Assembly (NCBI RefSeq): GCF_001904725.1
Contig: NZ_MRCE01000024.1
Location: 1 to 64,000 of the forward strand
Reading direction: 5' to 3'
DNA: 64,000 bases
Origin: Phormidium ambiguum IAM M-71
Lineage (GTDB): Bacteria > Cyanobacteriota > Cyanobacteriia > Cyanobacteriales > Aerosakkonemataceae
Shown: in pieces, positions 46,591-54,919 of the stretch
How the letters are laid out: every line of letters starts with the position of its first letter
How positions within the stretch are numbered: the stretch's first letter is position 1
Made by a program: the position numbers and the translations under genes
Notes under the pieces: generated by a model
What the model was told of the DNA's origin: nothing
Database searches by the model: none
Seen by the model: the letters and a program-made list of their open reading frames with translations, nothing else

Positions 46591-47276
46591 ATGAACCTAA
46601 ACAAAGAACTTAATATTATCGGTGTCATCGGTGATATCCATGCGGAGGATAAATTGCTAGAGAAAGCAGTGAATTTTTTGAAATCAAAAAATGTTGAAAA
46701 AATCGTTTGCGTAGGAGATATTGTTGATGGCTTAGGAGACGTTAACGAATGCTGTAATACGTTAGCGAAGAAATTTTGGTTGTTTTAGGAAATCACGATC
46801 GATGGTTATTGAAAAATGAAATGCGATCTCTAAAAGAGGCTACGCAGTTAGATTCGCTTTCGGAATTTTTGCAGTCGTTTTTATTATCTGTTCCTTTAAC
46901 TATTGACTTCCCTACGCCTCATGGTTTAGCACTATTGTGTCATGGCCTGGGAAAAAATGATATGGTCCGACTAACTCCTTATGATTATGGGTATGCTATT
47001 GATGTTAATACAGATCTGCAAAACTTGATAAGCGAGCAAAAATATAAATATGTTATCAATGGTCATACGCATTACAAAATGGTACGAAACTTTGACCAAT
47101 TAACTATTATAAATGCTGGGACGTTAAAGCGTGGGCAGGAACCTGGTTTTTTGTTGATTGATTTTGTTCAGCAGTTTGTCCAATTCTACAAATTTTCTGA
47201 AAGCTTTTTGATTGAGGATGCAGAAAGAGTCAGTTTAACATCTAAAATTAACGAGGGGAATCACAGTTTTAGATAA
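46591..47276 (+). pseudogene. Metallophosphoesterase gene with a frameshift
   Basis: Two overlapping frames make one calcineurin-like phosphoesterase. The first (46591-46788) has GVIGDIHA and VCVGDIVDG. The second, open from upstream of 46776 to 47276, has VVLGNHDRWLL, LLCHGLGK and INGHTHYKMV. A one-nucleotide shift near 46760-46775, between NTLAK and EEILVVLGNHD, breaks the gene into pieces with all metal-ligand motifs intact. It may be a recent mutation, a sequencing error or a rare programmed shift. The helicase starts 3 nt after its stop, so it was the first gene of that operon. Confidence 0.8.
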
Positions 47277-47278
47277 TA

Positions 47279-48901
47279 ATGCCTCGTACTCCTACTTTAA
47301 CTTTCGATCGCGGCACCTTAATCCTACATCCACCACCGAGAGGCAAAAGCTGGGTGGAATTCGCCACTTGGGATGACAGAGTAGAAAAATTTCGCGTTCC
47401 AGCTATTCATTACCGTCCTTTGGTAGAAGCTTTGCAAGCAGAAAAAATTGACTTTATTGATGAGGCAAAAGAGTTTATACCTCTGCAATTAATTCCGAGT
47501 TTAGAAATGGAACCTTACCCCCATCAAAGTGAAGCTTTGGAGGCGTGGAAATTAGCAGGAAGAATGGGAGTTGTTGTACTACCAACGGCTGCGGGTAAAA
47601 CTTATTTGGCGCAATTAGCAATGCAAGCAACGCCTCGTAGCACGTTAATTTTAGTGCCAACTTTGGATTTAATGCACCAATGGTACGCACATTTAGTCGC
47701 GGCTTTTCCTGATGCGGAAGTTGGTTTATTAGGAGGTGGATCGAGGGATAAAAGTCAAATTCTTGTAGCTACTTATGATAGTGCGGCAATTAATGCGGAA
47801 AGTTTGGGAAATCGCTATGCTTTATTAATTTTTGATGAGTGCCATCATTTACCAACGGAATTTTATCGGGTGATTGCGGAATTTGCGATCGCACCTTATC
47901 GTTTAGGACTTTCCGCGACTCCTGAAAGAACCGATGGTAAACATAAGGAATTAGACGTTTTAATTGGCACAGAAGTTTATCGCAAAACTCCTGAAGAATT
48001 AGCCGGAAAAGCTTTAGCCGATCATCAAATTATTCCGATTAAAGTCAAGTTATCTCAACAGGAAAGAGAAAGATATAATGAATTAATTAAAATTCGCAAT
48101 GACTTTTTGAAAGCGGAAAAAATTCAATTGGCTAGTCTGGAAGGTTGGCAAAGATTTGTCATGGTGAGTGCGCGATCGCCAGCCGGAAGACGTGCTATGT
48201 TAGCTCATAGAGAAGCTAGGGAAATTGCGGTGGGAACCGATGGAAAAATTCGCGTTTTGGCTGATTTGTTGGCAGAACATTTCCCGGAACGAATTTTGAT
48301 ATTTACTACCGACAATGCCACAGTTTATCGCATTTCTCAAGAGTTTTTAATTCCAGCAATTACTTACCAAACACCTGTTAAGGAAAGACACGAAATTTTA
48401 ACTCGTTTTAAGCAGGGAGATTATAAAAGTTTGGTGGCTTCTCACGTTTTAAATGAAGGGGTTGATGTTCCTGCGGCTAGTATTGCAATTATTCTTTCTG
48501 GTACTGCTTCGCCAAGGGAATATATTCAAAGATTGGGGCGAATTTTGCGTAAGGGTGGTGATAATAATAAGCGAGCAATTTTGTATGAGGTGGTGACGGA
48601 AGATACGAGTGAGGAGAGGGTTTCGCAGCGGAGAAAGGGAGAAGAATTTGAACCGCAGAGACGCAGAGAACGCAGAGAGGAGGAAAAGGAGAAGTTTGTT
48701 CAGTTGGAACTTTTGCCTTCTGAACCGATTTATAAGGTTGCTGAGTCGGCGGAGGTTGATGATTCAATAAAGAATCAGGGAAAATCAGAGATAAGTTATT
48801 CTAAGGAAAGTCGAAAGTCTAAGAAAAAAAATGTTACCAAGCGAGTTGCTGATTCATCGCCAAAATGGGGAGTCGATAATCCCGAAACGCCTGAAGATTG
48901 A
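47279..48901 (+). CDS. XPB-like DEAD/DEAH-box helicase
   Basis: This 540-residue superfamily 2 helicase has Walker A VVLPTAAGKTYLAQLA (about residue 101), the DEAH-variant LLIFDECHHLP (about 186), LGLSATPERTDG, VASHVLNEGVDVPAAS and the motif VI QRLGRILRKGG. The N-terminal 80 residues match the damage-recognition region of bacterial XPB proteins. In archaea, XPB unwinds DNA for the nuclease Bax1, whose homolog is encoded next. The tail after residue 455 is charged and contains an in-frame copy of an intergenic repeat (EPQRRRERRE). Confidence 0.9.
   Translation: MPRTPTLTFDRGTLILHPPPRGKSWVEFATWDDRVEKFRVPAIHYRPLVEALQAEKIDFIDEAKEFIPLQLIPSLEMEPYPHQSEALEAWKLAGRMGVVVLPTAAGKTYLAQLAMQATPRSTLILVPTLDLMHQWYAHLVAAFPDAEVGLLGGGSRDKSQILVATYDSAAINAESLGNRYALLIFDECHHLPTEFYRVIAEFAIAPYRLGLSATPERTDGKHKELDVLIGTEVYRKTPEELAGKALADHQIIPIKVKLSQQERERYNELIKIRNDFLKAEKIQLASLEGWQRFVMVSARSPAGRRAMLAHREAREIAVGTDGKIRVLADLLAEHFPERILIFTTDNATVYRISQEFLIPAITYQTPVKERHEILTRFKQGDYKSLVASHVLNEGVDVPAASIAIILSGTASPREYIQRLGRILRKGGDNNKRAILYEVVTEDTSEERVSQRRKGEEFEPQRRRERREEEKEKFVQLELLPSEPIYKVAESAEVDDSIKNQGKSEISYSKESRKSKKKNVTKRVADSSPKWGVDNPETPED
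48651..48680. repeat. ACGCAGAG repeat inside the helicase coding region
   Basis: AACCGCAGAGACGCAGAGAA followed by CGCAGAGAGG is the coding counterpart of the intergenic tract at 3891-3920. It lies in the tail of the helicase, which tolerates insertion. Confidence 0.7.
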
Positions 48902-50045
48902 TGATAGAAATTTGGAAGTTGCGACAGATTTAATTAGTTGTTTTGAAGAGAATGTCGGGAAAAGTCAAGGTAATTTGGATAGGCAGCTTTTGGATTTGGA
49001 AGGTGATAGTCCAGATTATCGTTTAAAGCGGGGTTTTGCTCATTTGTTGAAGAGTAGTTTCTCTACTTTTGAAATTGTTAGTCCTCTGGAACCGCAAGAA
49101 TTACGTCAGCGAGTTTTTACTTTATCGGCACAATCAATTCCTAATCCTTTAGCATCGCAAAGGGTGTTGAATAATTTGGCAGATCAACTAAGTCAGGAGT
49201 TGAATAAAGAGGTTAATTCCCAACAAATTCGCACTGGTTTATATGCAGATTTACAGGAAAATCGCATTTTAACTCAGTTCGATCCTCCTGCACCAGAAGA
49301 TATCATCCATCGTTATAATATTTCGCAAGTTCAAGGAGTTTTTTATCGCGCTAGTCAGATTACAATTAATGCTCATCGTAATGTTCCCGGCGAGTATAAA
49401 TTGCTGTTTCGCTATCTGAAATTGTTTCAATTAATGGCTTATATTGAAGGTGATGCCGATCATGGTTTTACTATTACGATAGATGGGCCAACTAGTTTAT
49501 TTAAACCTAGCACAAGATATGGATTAGCGATCGCTAAACTCATCCCCGCACTTTTGCACGTTACCAAATGGAGTCTCAGCGCTACTTTACAAACAAAAGA
49601 CATCTACAGTGGCAAACAAAAAACTGGCAGATTTACCCTCAATTCTGATTGTGGTTTAGTCACTCATTATCCCCCTGGAAAACCTTACGATAGTATGTTA
49701 GAAGCTGGCTTTGCTAATCGTTGGGATTCCCTAAAAACGGATTGGGTTTTAGAAAGAGAAGTTGACTTAATTCCGATTCCCGGAAGCGTGATGATTCCCG
49801 ATTTTCGCCTAGTTCATCCCGATGGCAGAAGTTACTTATTAGAAATAGTTGGTTACTGGCGACCTGAATATTTACAAAAGAAATTTGCTCAAGCAAGAAA
49901 AGCTGATTGTGATAATTTAATTTTGGCAGTTTCGGAAAGATTGAATTTAGAAAAAGCCGGAGTTAAAGTCAGTAATACCCCAGCAAAAATTGTCTGGTTT
50001 AAAGATAAACTTTCCCCCAAAGCAGTGTTAGAAATTCTCGAATAA
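48831..50045 (+). CDS. DUF790 nuclease, Bax1-like
   Basis: This 404-residue protein begins MLPSELLIHRQNGE, the canonical DUF790 start, and that start lies inside the helicase gene, giving a 71-nt overlap in another frame. The C-terminal domain holds a PD-(D/E)xK nuclease core, MIPDFRLVHPDG and YLLEIVGYW (Asp about 323, Glu about 337). Archaeal Bax1 cuts DNA near the bubble opened by XPB in nucleotide excision repair, so a helicase-nuclease repair complex is the likely role. The overlap argues for coupled synthesis. Confidence 0.85.
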   Translation: MLPSELLIHRQNGESIIPKRLKIDDRNLEVATDLISCFEENVGKSQGNLDRQLLDLEGDSPDYRLKRGFAHLLKSSFSTFEIVSPLEPQELRQRVFTLSAQSIPNPLASQRVLNNLADQLSQELNKEVNSQQIRTGLYADLQENRILTQFDPPAPEDIIHRYNISQVQGVFYRASQITINAHRNVPGEYKLLFRYLKLFQLMAYIEGDADHGFTITIDGPTSLFKPSTRYGLAIAKLIPALLHVTKWSLSATLQTKDIYSGKQKTGRFTLNSDCGLVTHYPPGKPYDSMLEAGFANRWDSLKTDWVLEREVDLIPIPGSVMIPDFRLVHPDGRSYLLEIVGYWRPEYLQKKFAQARKADCDNLILAVSERLNLEKAGVKVSNTPAKIVWFKDKLSPKAVLEILE

Positions 50046-50075
50046 ATTGCATAAATGAAACATTAGGAGGTAGCA

Positions 50076-50636
50076 ATGTCCTTACAATTGTTAAGAAGGA
50101 AATTTACAGTTAAGCAGTATCACCAGATGATTGAAGCTGGTATTTTGACAGAAGACGATCGAGTAGAATTAATTAAGGGAGAAATAGTTGAAATGACCCC
50201 AATTAATAGAAGACATTCAGCCCATGTTAATCGTTTAAATGAGTTATTTATTTTACGTTTGGCACAATTGGTAACAGTGGGAGTACAAAACCCAGTAGAA
50301 TTGAATGATAACTCTGAACCTCAACCAGATATATCATTATTGCGACGAAAAGCTGATTTTTATAAGTCAGGACATCCGCAACCACAGGATATTCTGTTAT
50401 TAGTAGAAGTGGCAGATACGACGGTAGAAAGTGACAGAGAAATCAAAATCCCTCTCTATGCCGAAAATGGAATTATAGAAGTTTGGTTAATAGATATTAA
50501 CGAGCAATATATTGAAGTTTATCGACAACCTTCAGCCAATGGTTATCAGAATATCCAAAGATTTGTGCGAGGGCAAAATTTATCGATACTCGCTTTTCCT
50601 GAAGTTATTATAAGTGTAGATGAAGTATTGGGATAA
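50076..50636 (+). CDS. Uma2 family endonuclease (DUF820)
   Basis: This 186-residue protein begins SLQLLRRKFTVKQYHQMIEAG and has the Uma2 core: RVELIKGEIVEMTPINRRH, EPQPDISLLRRK and LLLVEVADTTVESDREIKIPLYAENG, a PD-(D/E)xK restriction-like fold with Asp and Glu-x-Ala/Val. These proteins are very common in cyanobacteria, and their function is uncertain. GGAGGTAGCAATG gives a strong start. It follows DUF790 by 30 nt, perhaps by chance. A truncated copy lies 165 nt downstream. Confidence 0.88.
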   Translation: MSLQLLRRKFTVKQYHQMIEAGILTEDDRVELIKGEIVEMTPINRRHSAHVNRLNELFILRLAQLVTVGVQNPVELNDNSEPQPDISLLRRKADFYKSGHPQPQDILLLVEVADTTVESDREIKIPLYAENGIIEVWLIDINEQYIEVYRQPSANGYQNIQRFVRGQNLSILAFPEVIISVDEVLG

Positions 50637-50677
50637 AGTTATATCGTTTACCCGAATAATTGATACAAATACAGTAG

Positions 50678-50737
50678 GGGCGGGTTTAGCCAAAAATCAG
50701 AAATACCCAGTCATAAGATTGAAATCAAAACCCGCCC
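50678..50737. repeat. Inverted GGGCGGGTTT repeat
   Basis: GGGCGGGTTT and AAACCCGCCC bound a 40-nt loop and are followed by a short T run (TTT). It could end transcription of the Uma2 gene. The same GGGCGGGTTTT end occurs at 42744 in the aldo/keto reductase remnant. Confidence 0.6.
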
Positions 50738-50801
50738 TTTCCCAAGCATCCGTAGCAAACATTTAGGTAATCGATATTAATATCAACAATTGGAGGTAGC
50801 A

Positions 50802-50918
50802 ATGTCTGTACAATTACTAAGACGAAAATTTACAGTAGAGCAGTATCATCAAATGGTTGATGCTGGTATTTTGACAGCAAACGATCGAGTAGAATTAATT
50901 AGAGGCGAGATTGTTTAA
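50802..50918 (+). pseudogene. Truncated Uma2 duplicate (38 codons)
   Basis: A second start with the same GGAGGTAGCAATG leader encodes SVQLLRRKFTVEQYHQMVDA and goes on to GEIV, then stops at TAA. This is the first fifth of the neighbouring Uma2 protein with a few substitutions, broken just before the catalytic core. It is a partial duplication or deletion remnant. Confidence 0.8.
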
Positions 50919-51084
50919 AGTACAAAGTCTCTACATTTTTAGACTATTAATCTGGCGTTAATATGGTAATTTTGCCGATCGTTTAATTAACTGATTTAAG
51001 TGGTAATACCGTTGTAAATAAAAAGGAAAAAAGAAAATAATGGTAAAAAAGCGCAAATCGCAATCAATAAAGTAAAAAAGTGCG

Positions 51085-52581
51085 ATGATAAATGAAATTT
51101 TAGAAATTGTCTGGCAGAATAGCTTATTCCATTGGATAATTGTGTTGCTGTTAGTGTTAGCCTGTTTAATTGAGGTCTATTCTACAGTAAAGTACATCTG
51201 GAAATTAAAAAACAGTATCACAAATAAAGCGATCGACTATTTATCATACAACCTAAAAACTGTAAGAATAATCGATAAAGAACCAGTTTATTTGGATTGT
51301 AAAAATCTTCCTAAAGATAGTCGAACAAAAATATTTAACTGGTTGAATAAAAATTTAGTCGGAACAGAACTGAACGAGCGTTTTCAAGCGCAATTACAGT
51401 TTGGACAATTTTTACTTATACAGTATCCAGCAATTCTCGAAAAGCCAGTTCCTCGTAGTTCTTTACGCTTCATTCAAAGTATACTGATTGCGATCGGAGT
51501 TTTGGGAACTTTTTACGGTATTCAAGTAGGACTAAGCGAGATTTCTTTGAGCGATATTGGGGAAAATAGCGGACACTTACTCAAGTCAAGCGTTCAACTA
51601 CTGGAAGGAATGAAAACTGCTTTTTCTACCTCATTAATGGGATTGGGATCTTCCAGTATCTTCACATTAGTTTTAGCTTGTTTAGAGTGGGTACGCAAAA
51701 AGTATCGAGATAGCCTGAAACATAAATTAGACGCAATTACTATATTAGAAACACCGATGCGATTGCTGGAAAAAATGAATCCTGAAGCCAATTTGAAAGC
51801 TTCTCAATCACTCGCCAATGCTGCGGAAATCATGGGAACACAATTTGCTGAACTGATAGAAATTCAGCGAGAATTCAGTCCAAAAGCGATCGGACAAGAA
51901 ATCGGAAACATCATCAAACCTATATTGCAAGAAATCCGAGTTGAACTATTAGCATTGCAAGAAATAAAGGCAGATCGAAGTCAGGAAATATTGAAAAATT
52001 TAATCGAAGAACAACGCGAACATTTAATTAAACCAATTATTATTGAATTAAGTAATAGCGCCAATCTCACAAAAGAAGCCTCGGAAGCTATTATGGATTT
52101 GAAAAATGAATTAGGCAGTATTTCTTTTAGTTTATCAGAGTCGATCGCTACTATTGAGCATTTTCAAGCGGAAACTCTAATTAAACTTCAGGAATTTGCC
52201 ACTAATTTAGGTGCTAATGTAGAAAAAACATCAGCTACTTTTATAACTATTCGTGAAGAATTGGAAAAATTTCTCAACACTCACGCAGAAATCCAACAGC
52301 AATTAGTTGAAGAATTCCAGAACAACATTCATGACATTTTTACCCAACAAAATAACAATCTTCAACATTTAGGTGAACAAAGTTCTGAAGCAATGCGCGT
52401 ACAACGTGATGCGCTGACTAAAATTGCTAAACAAACTGTTAATACTTTTGTAGGTATTCGGGAAGAACTAGAACAATCTCTGCAAACTCACACACAAATA
52501 GAACGCGAGTTAATTCAAGAATTTCACAACCGTTATCTGGAAATTTTTAACAATCATAAAAATCACAACGGCGTACATTAA
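51085..52581 (+). CDS. ZorA-like MotA/TolQ/ExbB proton-channel protein
   Basis: This 498-residue protein has three membrane spans: residues about 13-35, 127-150 (FIQSILIAIGVLGTFYGIQV) and 172-200 (GMKTAFSTSLMGLGSSSIFT). The last two are the MotA/TolQ/ExbB channel helices. A long cytoplasmic tail (residues about 210-498) is strongly helical and repetitive, ending in IREELEQSLQTHTQIERE-type segments; a similar IREELEKFLNTHAEIQQQ stretch precedes it. In Zorya anti-phage systems ZorA has exactly this layout, with the tail forming an intracellular rod. It is 3 nt from the ZorB-like gene. Confidence 0.8.
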   Translation: MINEILEIVWQNSLFHWIIVLLLVLACLIEVYSTVKYIWKLKNSITNKAIDYLSYNLKTVRIIDKEPVYLDCKNLPKDSRTKIFNWLNKNLVGTELNERFQAQLQFGQFLLIQYPAILEKPVPRSSLRFIQSILIAIGVLGTFYGIQVGLSEISLSDIGENSGHLLKSSVQLLEGMKTAFSTSLMGLGSSSIFTLVLACLEWVRKKYRDSLKHKLDAITILETPMRLLEKMNPEANLKASQSLANAAEIMGTQFAELIEIQREFSPKAIGQEIGNIIKPILQEIRVELLALQEIKADRSQEILKNLIEEQREHLIKPIIIELSNSANLTKEASEAIMDLKNELGSISFSLSESIATIEHFQAETLIKLQEFATNLGANVEKTSATFITIREELEKFLNTHAEIQQQLVEEFQNNIHDIFTQQNNNLQHLGEQSSEAMRVQRDALTKIAKQTVNTFVGIREELEQSLQTHTQIERELIQEFHNRYLEIFNNHKNHNGVH

Positions 52582-52583
52582 TT

Positions 52584-53240
52584 ATGTTTAATTTTAATAA
52601 ATTAAATCAGCAACCAGAGTTAGACGAAGAAGAATCGAGTGTTTTGCTATCAATTGGCGATTTGATGTCTGGTTTACTGATGATTTTTGCCCTCCTATTC
52701 GTTACAGTTCTTGTTCAGCTAAAAGACAAAGAAGAACCGCGCCGAGTTGTAATTGGTACAGTTGTTGAACAAATGAAAGGTAATAACATTAATGTAAAAG
52801 TTAACCCCGAAACGGGTGATGTAAGTATTCAAGATAAGATTCTTTTTGATGAAAATAGTGCGGAACTAAAACCCGCAGGGAAGATATTTCTTAAACAATT
52901 TATTCCGGTTTACAGTCGCGTGATTTTTTCTAAAAAAGGCTTTGAAAAAGAGATTGCCAGAGTGGTTATTGAAGGTCATACTAGCTCTAAAGGAGATTAT
53001 GATACTAACTTGGAATTAAGCTTACTGAGAGCGCTTGCTGTTTCCAAATTTATCTTTTCCGATCGGCTTAATTTTCCCACAAAGTCGCAATTAAGAACAA
53101 AAATTATGGCAGCAGGACGTGGGGAAATGGAAGCAAAACAAAAAGTAGATGATTTTGGCGATCGCAAAGTAATCTTCCGCTTCCAATTTCGCGGCGAAAA
53201 CTTCTCTGAATGGTATCGAAAAAACCAGTCTTTACCATAA
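52584..53240 (+). CDS. ZorB-like OmpA/MotB peptidoglycan-binding stator protein
   Basis: This 218-residue protein has one membrane helix (SIGDLMSGLLMIFALLFV) starting with Asp26, the place of the ion-binding Asp in MotB/ZorB. An OmpA-like domain follows with DKILFDENSAELKPAG, VVIEGHTSSKGDYDTN and LSLLRALAVSKFI. It should anchor to the cell wall and form a proton-driven motor with the ZorA-like partner. No ZorC, ZorD or ZorE homolog follows: the next gene is a DNA methyltransferase on the other strand. Confidence 0.82.
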   Translation: MFNFNKLNQQPELDEEESSVLLSIGDLMSGLLMIFALLFVTVLVQLKDKEEPRRVVIGTVVEQMKGNNINVKVNPETGDVSIQDKILFDENSAELKPAGKIFLKQFIPVYSRVIFSKKGFEKEIARVVIEGHTSSKGDYDTNLELSLLRALAVSKFIFSDRLNFPTKSQLRTKIMAAGRGEMEAKQKVDDFGDRKVIFRFQFRGENFSEWYRKNQSLP

Positions 53241-53318
53241 CAAAAACAGTAAAATTATCTCTCCTATAAAAATCAATTTATCTGTTTAAAATGAACTAGC
53301 TCTTGCTCCCCTACTTTC

Positions 53319-54638
53319 TTACGCCGAGGCGGTTTTTAGTTTTTGATAGTCTCGTTTTCTTGGTTCTACGGTACGGGGATTAACTTGGTATTTTTCTGCG
53401 GCTTGAGTCATAGTTAATTCTAGGAGTTTTTCATTTCCTAATTGTTTTGTTTCTGTAGGTTTAATTGGTTTTGTACCTAAAGCTTGGATAATTTCAGACG
53501 CGATCGCTTTTGCTAATAATGGTGGTACAGAATTTCCTACTTGGCGAAAACCATGCCATTTTGTAGCATGAAATCGGAACCAATCAGGGTAAGAATGTAA
53601 TCTTGCGGCTTCTCTCACTGTAATACAACGGGGACTAAATGGATGAATTGGTCGAGGGGATGTAAAAGCTCCTTGATTACTTGGTGTTCCGGCTCTTAAT
53701 GTGTTACAAATTCCTTCGGGATGCAATTTATAAAAACGGCTAACTGGCTCAATTTTGCCGTGACTTGTTTGCTCAAATCTTCGCATTGCTTCTTCCGAAT
53801 GTTTGGTACGCAAACTGGCGGTAATAATCGTTTCATTGAATTCTCTTGGGTGGGCGTAGTTATTTTCTTCCATTACCAAACCGCGAAGTTTAGCGGCATA
53901 TTCGCTAGGGATGCCATACTTGGCAATTACCCAATCTTGGGTGATTAATTCGGGATGATTGTGTACTTCTGGTAAATCTCCGATCGCTTGCCAGACTGTG
54001 GCAACTAAAGGTAAGTTTGAGGTAGTAATTTGTTTAGTTTTTCCGGCTCTTTTAGAATTGGTTGCTGTAATCGGTTCGGGATATTTTGGTAAAGATAAAC
54101 CTTGACGAGCGCCTAACAAAAATACCCGCGATCGCGCTTGTGGTACGCCATAATGAGCCGCATTGAGAACTTGGTAATTTTCTGTTACTTGATAATCGTT
54201 TGCTTGAAATTCTCTAATAATTTCTCCGAGTAATTGTTGATGTTTCCCTATAGTTAATCCTCTAACATTTTCTAAGACAAAATATTTGGGATTTAATTCT
54301 AAAACTAATCTGACAAACTGTTTTAACAAAGCATTCCGAGGATCTCCGACATCTCGTTTACCAATTAAAGAAAAACCTTGGCAAGGAGAACCACCAAATA
54401 CTACATCAATGTCTTGGTTTTTGATTGGCGATCGATCTCTAATTTCTGCGCCAGTTGTATTGTTGATGTCTTGACATAAAGTAGTCCAAAAAGGAAAGTT
54501 ATATTCATGGGTGGCGCAATGGATTGGATCTATTTCCACAGCCGCTAGTACGTCAAATCCGGCTTGTTCAAAGCCAAGTGTCATCCCACCAGCACCTGCG
54601 AACAAATCTACAGCAATAGGCCGTTTTTTGCTATTCAT
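53319..54638 (-). CDS. C5-cytosine DNA methyltransferase
   Basis: This 439-residue enzyme has the ordered C5 motifs: I DLFAGAGGMTLGFEQAGF, IV GGSPCQGFSLIGKRD with the catalytic Cys at about residue 84, VI YFVLENVRGL, VIII ARSRVFLLGAR and X QVGNSVPP near residue 375. The target recognition region is between VIII and IX. A 35-residue C-terminal tail with AAEKYQVNPRTVEPRKR is unusual. No restriction nuclease is adjacent, so it is orphan. Cyanobacterial orphan C5 enzymes often methylate CGATCG, the HIP1 core, but specificity here is not shown. Confidence 0.88.
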   Translation of the reverse strand: MNSKKRPIAVDLFAGAGGMTLGFEQAGFDVLAAVEIDPIHCATHEYNFPFWTTLCQDINNTTGAEIRDRSPIKNQDIDVVFGGSPCQGFSLIGKRDVGDPRNALLKQFVRLVLELNPKYFVLENVRGLTIGKHQQLLGEIIREFQANDYQVTENYQVLNAAHYGVPQARSRVFLLGARQGLSLPKYPEPITATNSKRAGKTKQITTSNLPLVATVWQAIGDLPEVHNHPELITQDWVIAKYGIPSEYAAKLRGLVMEENNYAHPREFNETIITASLRTKHSEEAMRRFEQTSHGKIEPVSRFYKLHPEGICNTLRAGTPSNQGAFTSPRPIHPFSPRCITVREAARLHSYPDWFRFHATKWHGFRQVGNSVPPLLAKAIASEIIQALGTKPIKPTETKQLGNEKLLELTMTQAAEKYQVNPRTVEPRKRDYQKLKTASA

Positions 54639-54919
54639 ATAAATAAATTTTAGCTAACCCAGTATTGGGAATAATACAGCAGAATTCCGACTATAGTGGC
54701 AAATTTTCCAACAAGTTACAACAGGTGTACTTTTATGTGACTTTCTGTAATCTATCCAGATGGTTTTGTGATTTAACTTTAAATTTAGGGTGCAAAACAG
54801 TTTACAGAAGTTGTTAATCAAAGTTTAACTATTTTGGATTTCGGCTGCGATCGATCTTGTTAGTTCCCTTGCTGACTTGGTATTAGAAATAATTTAAACA
54901 TTCTCCCTGTGGCGATCGC

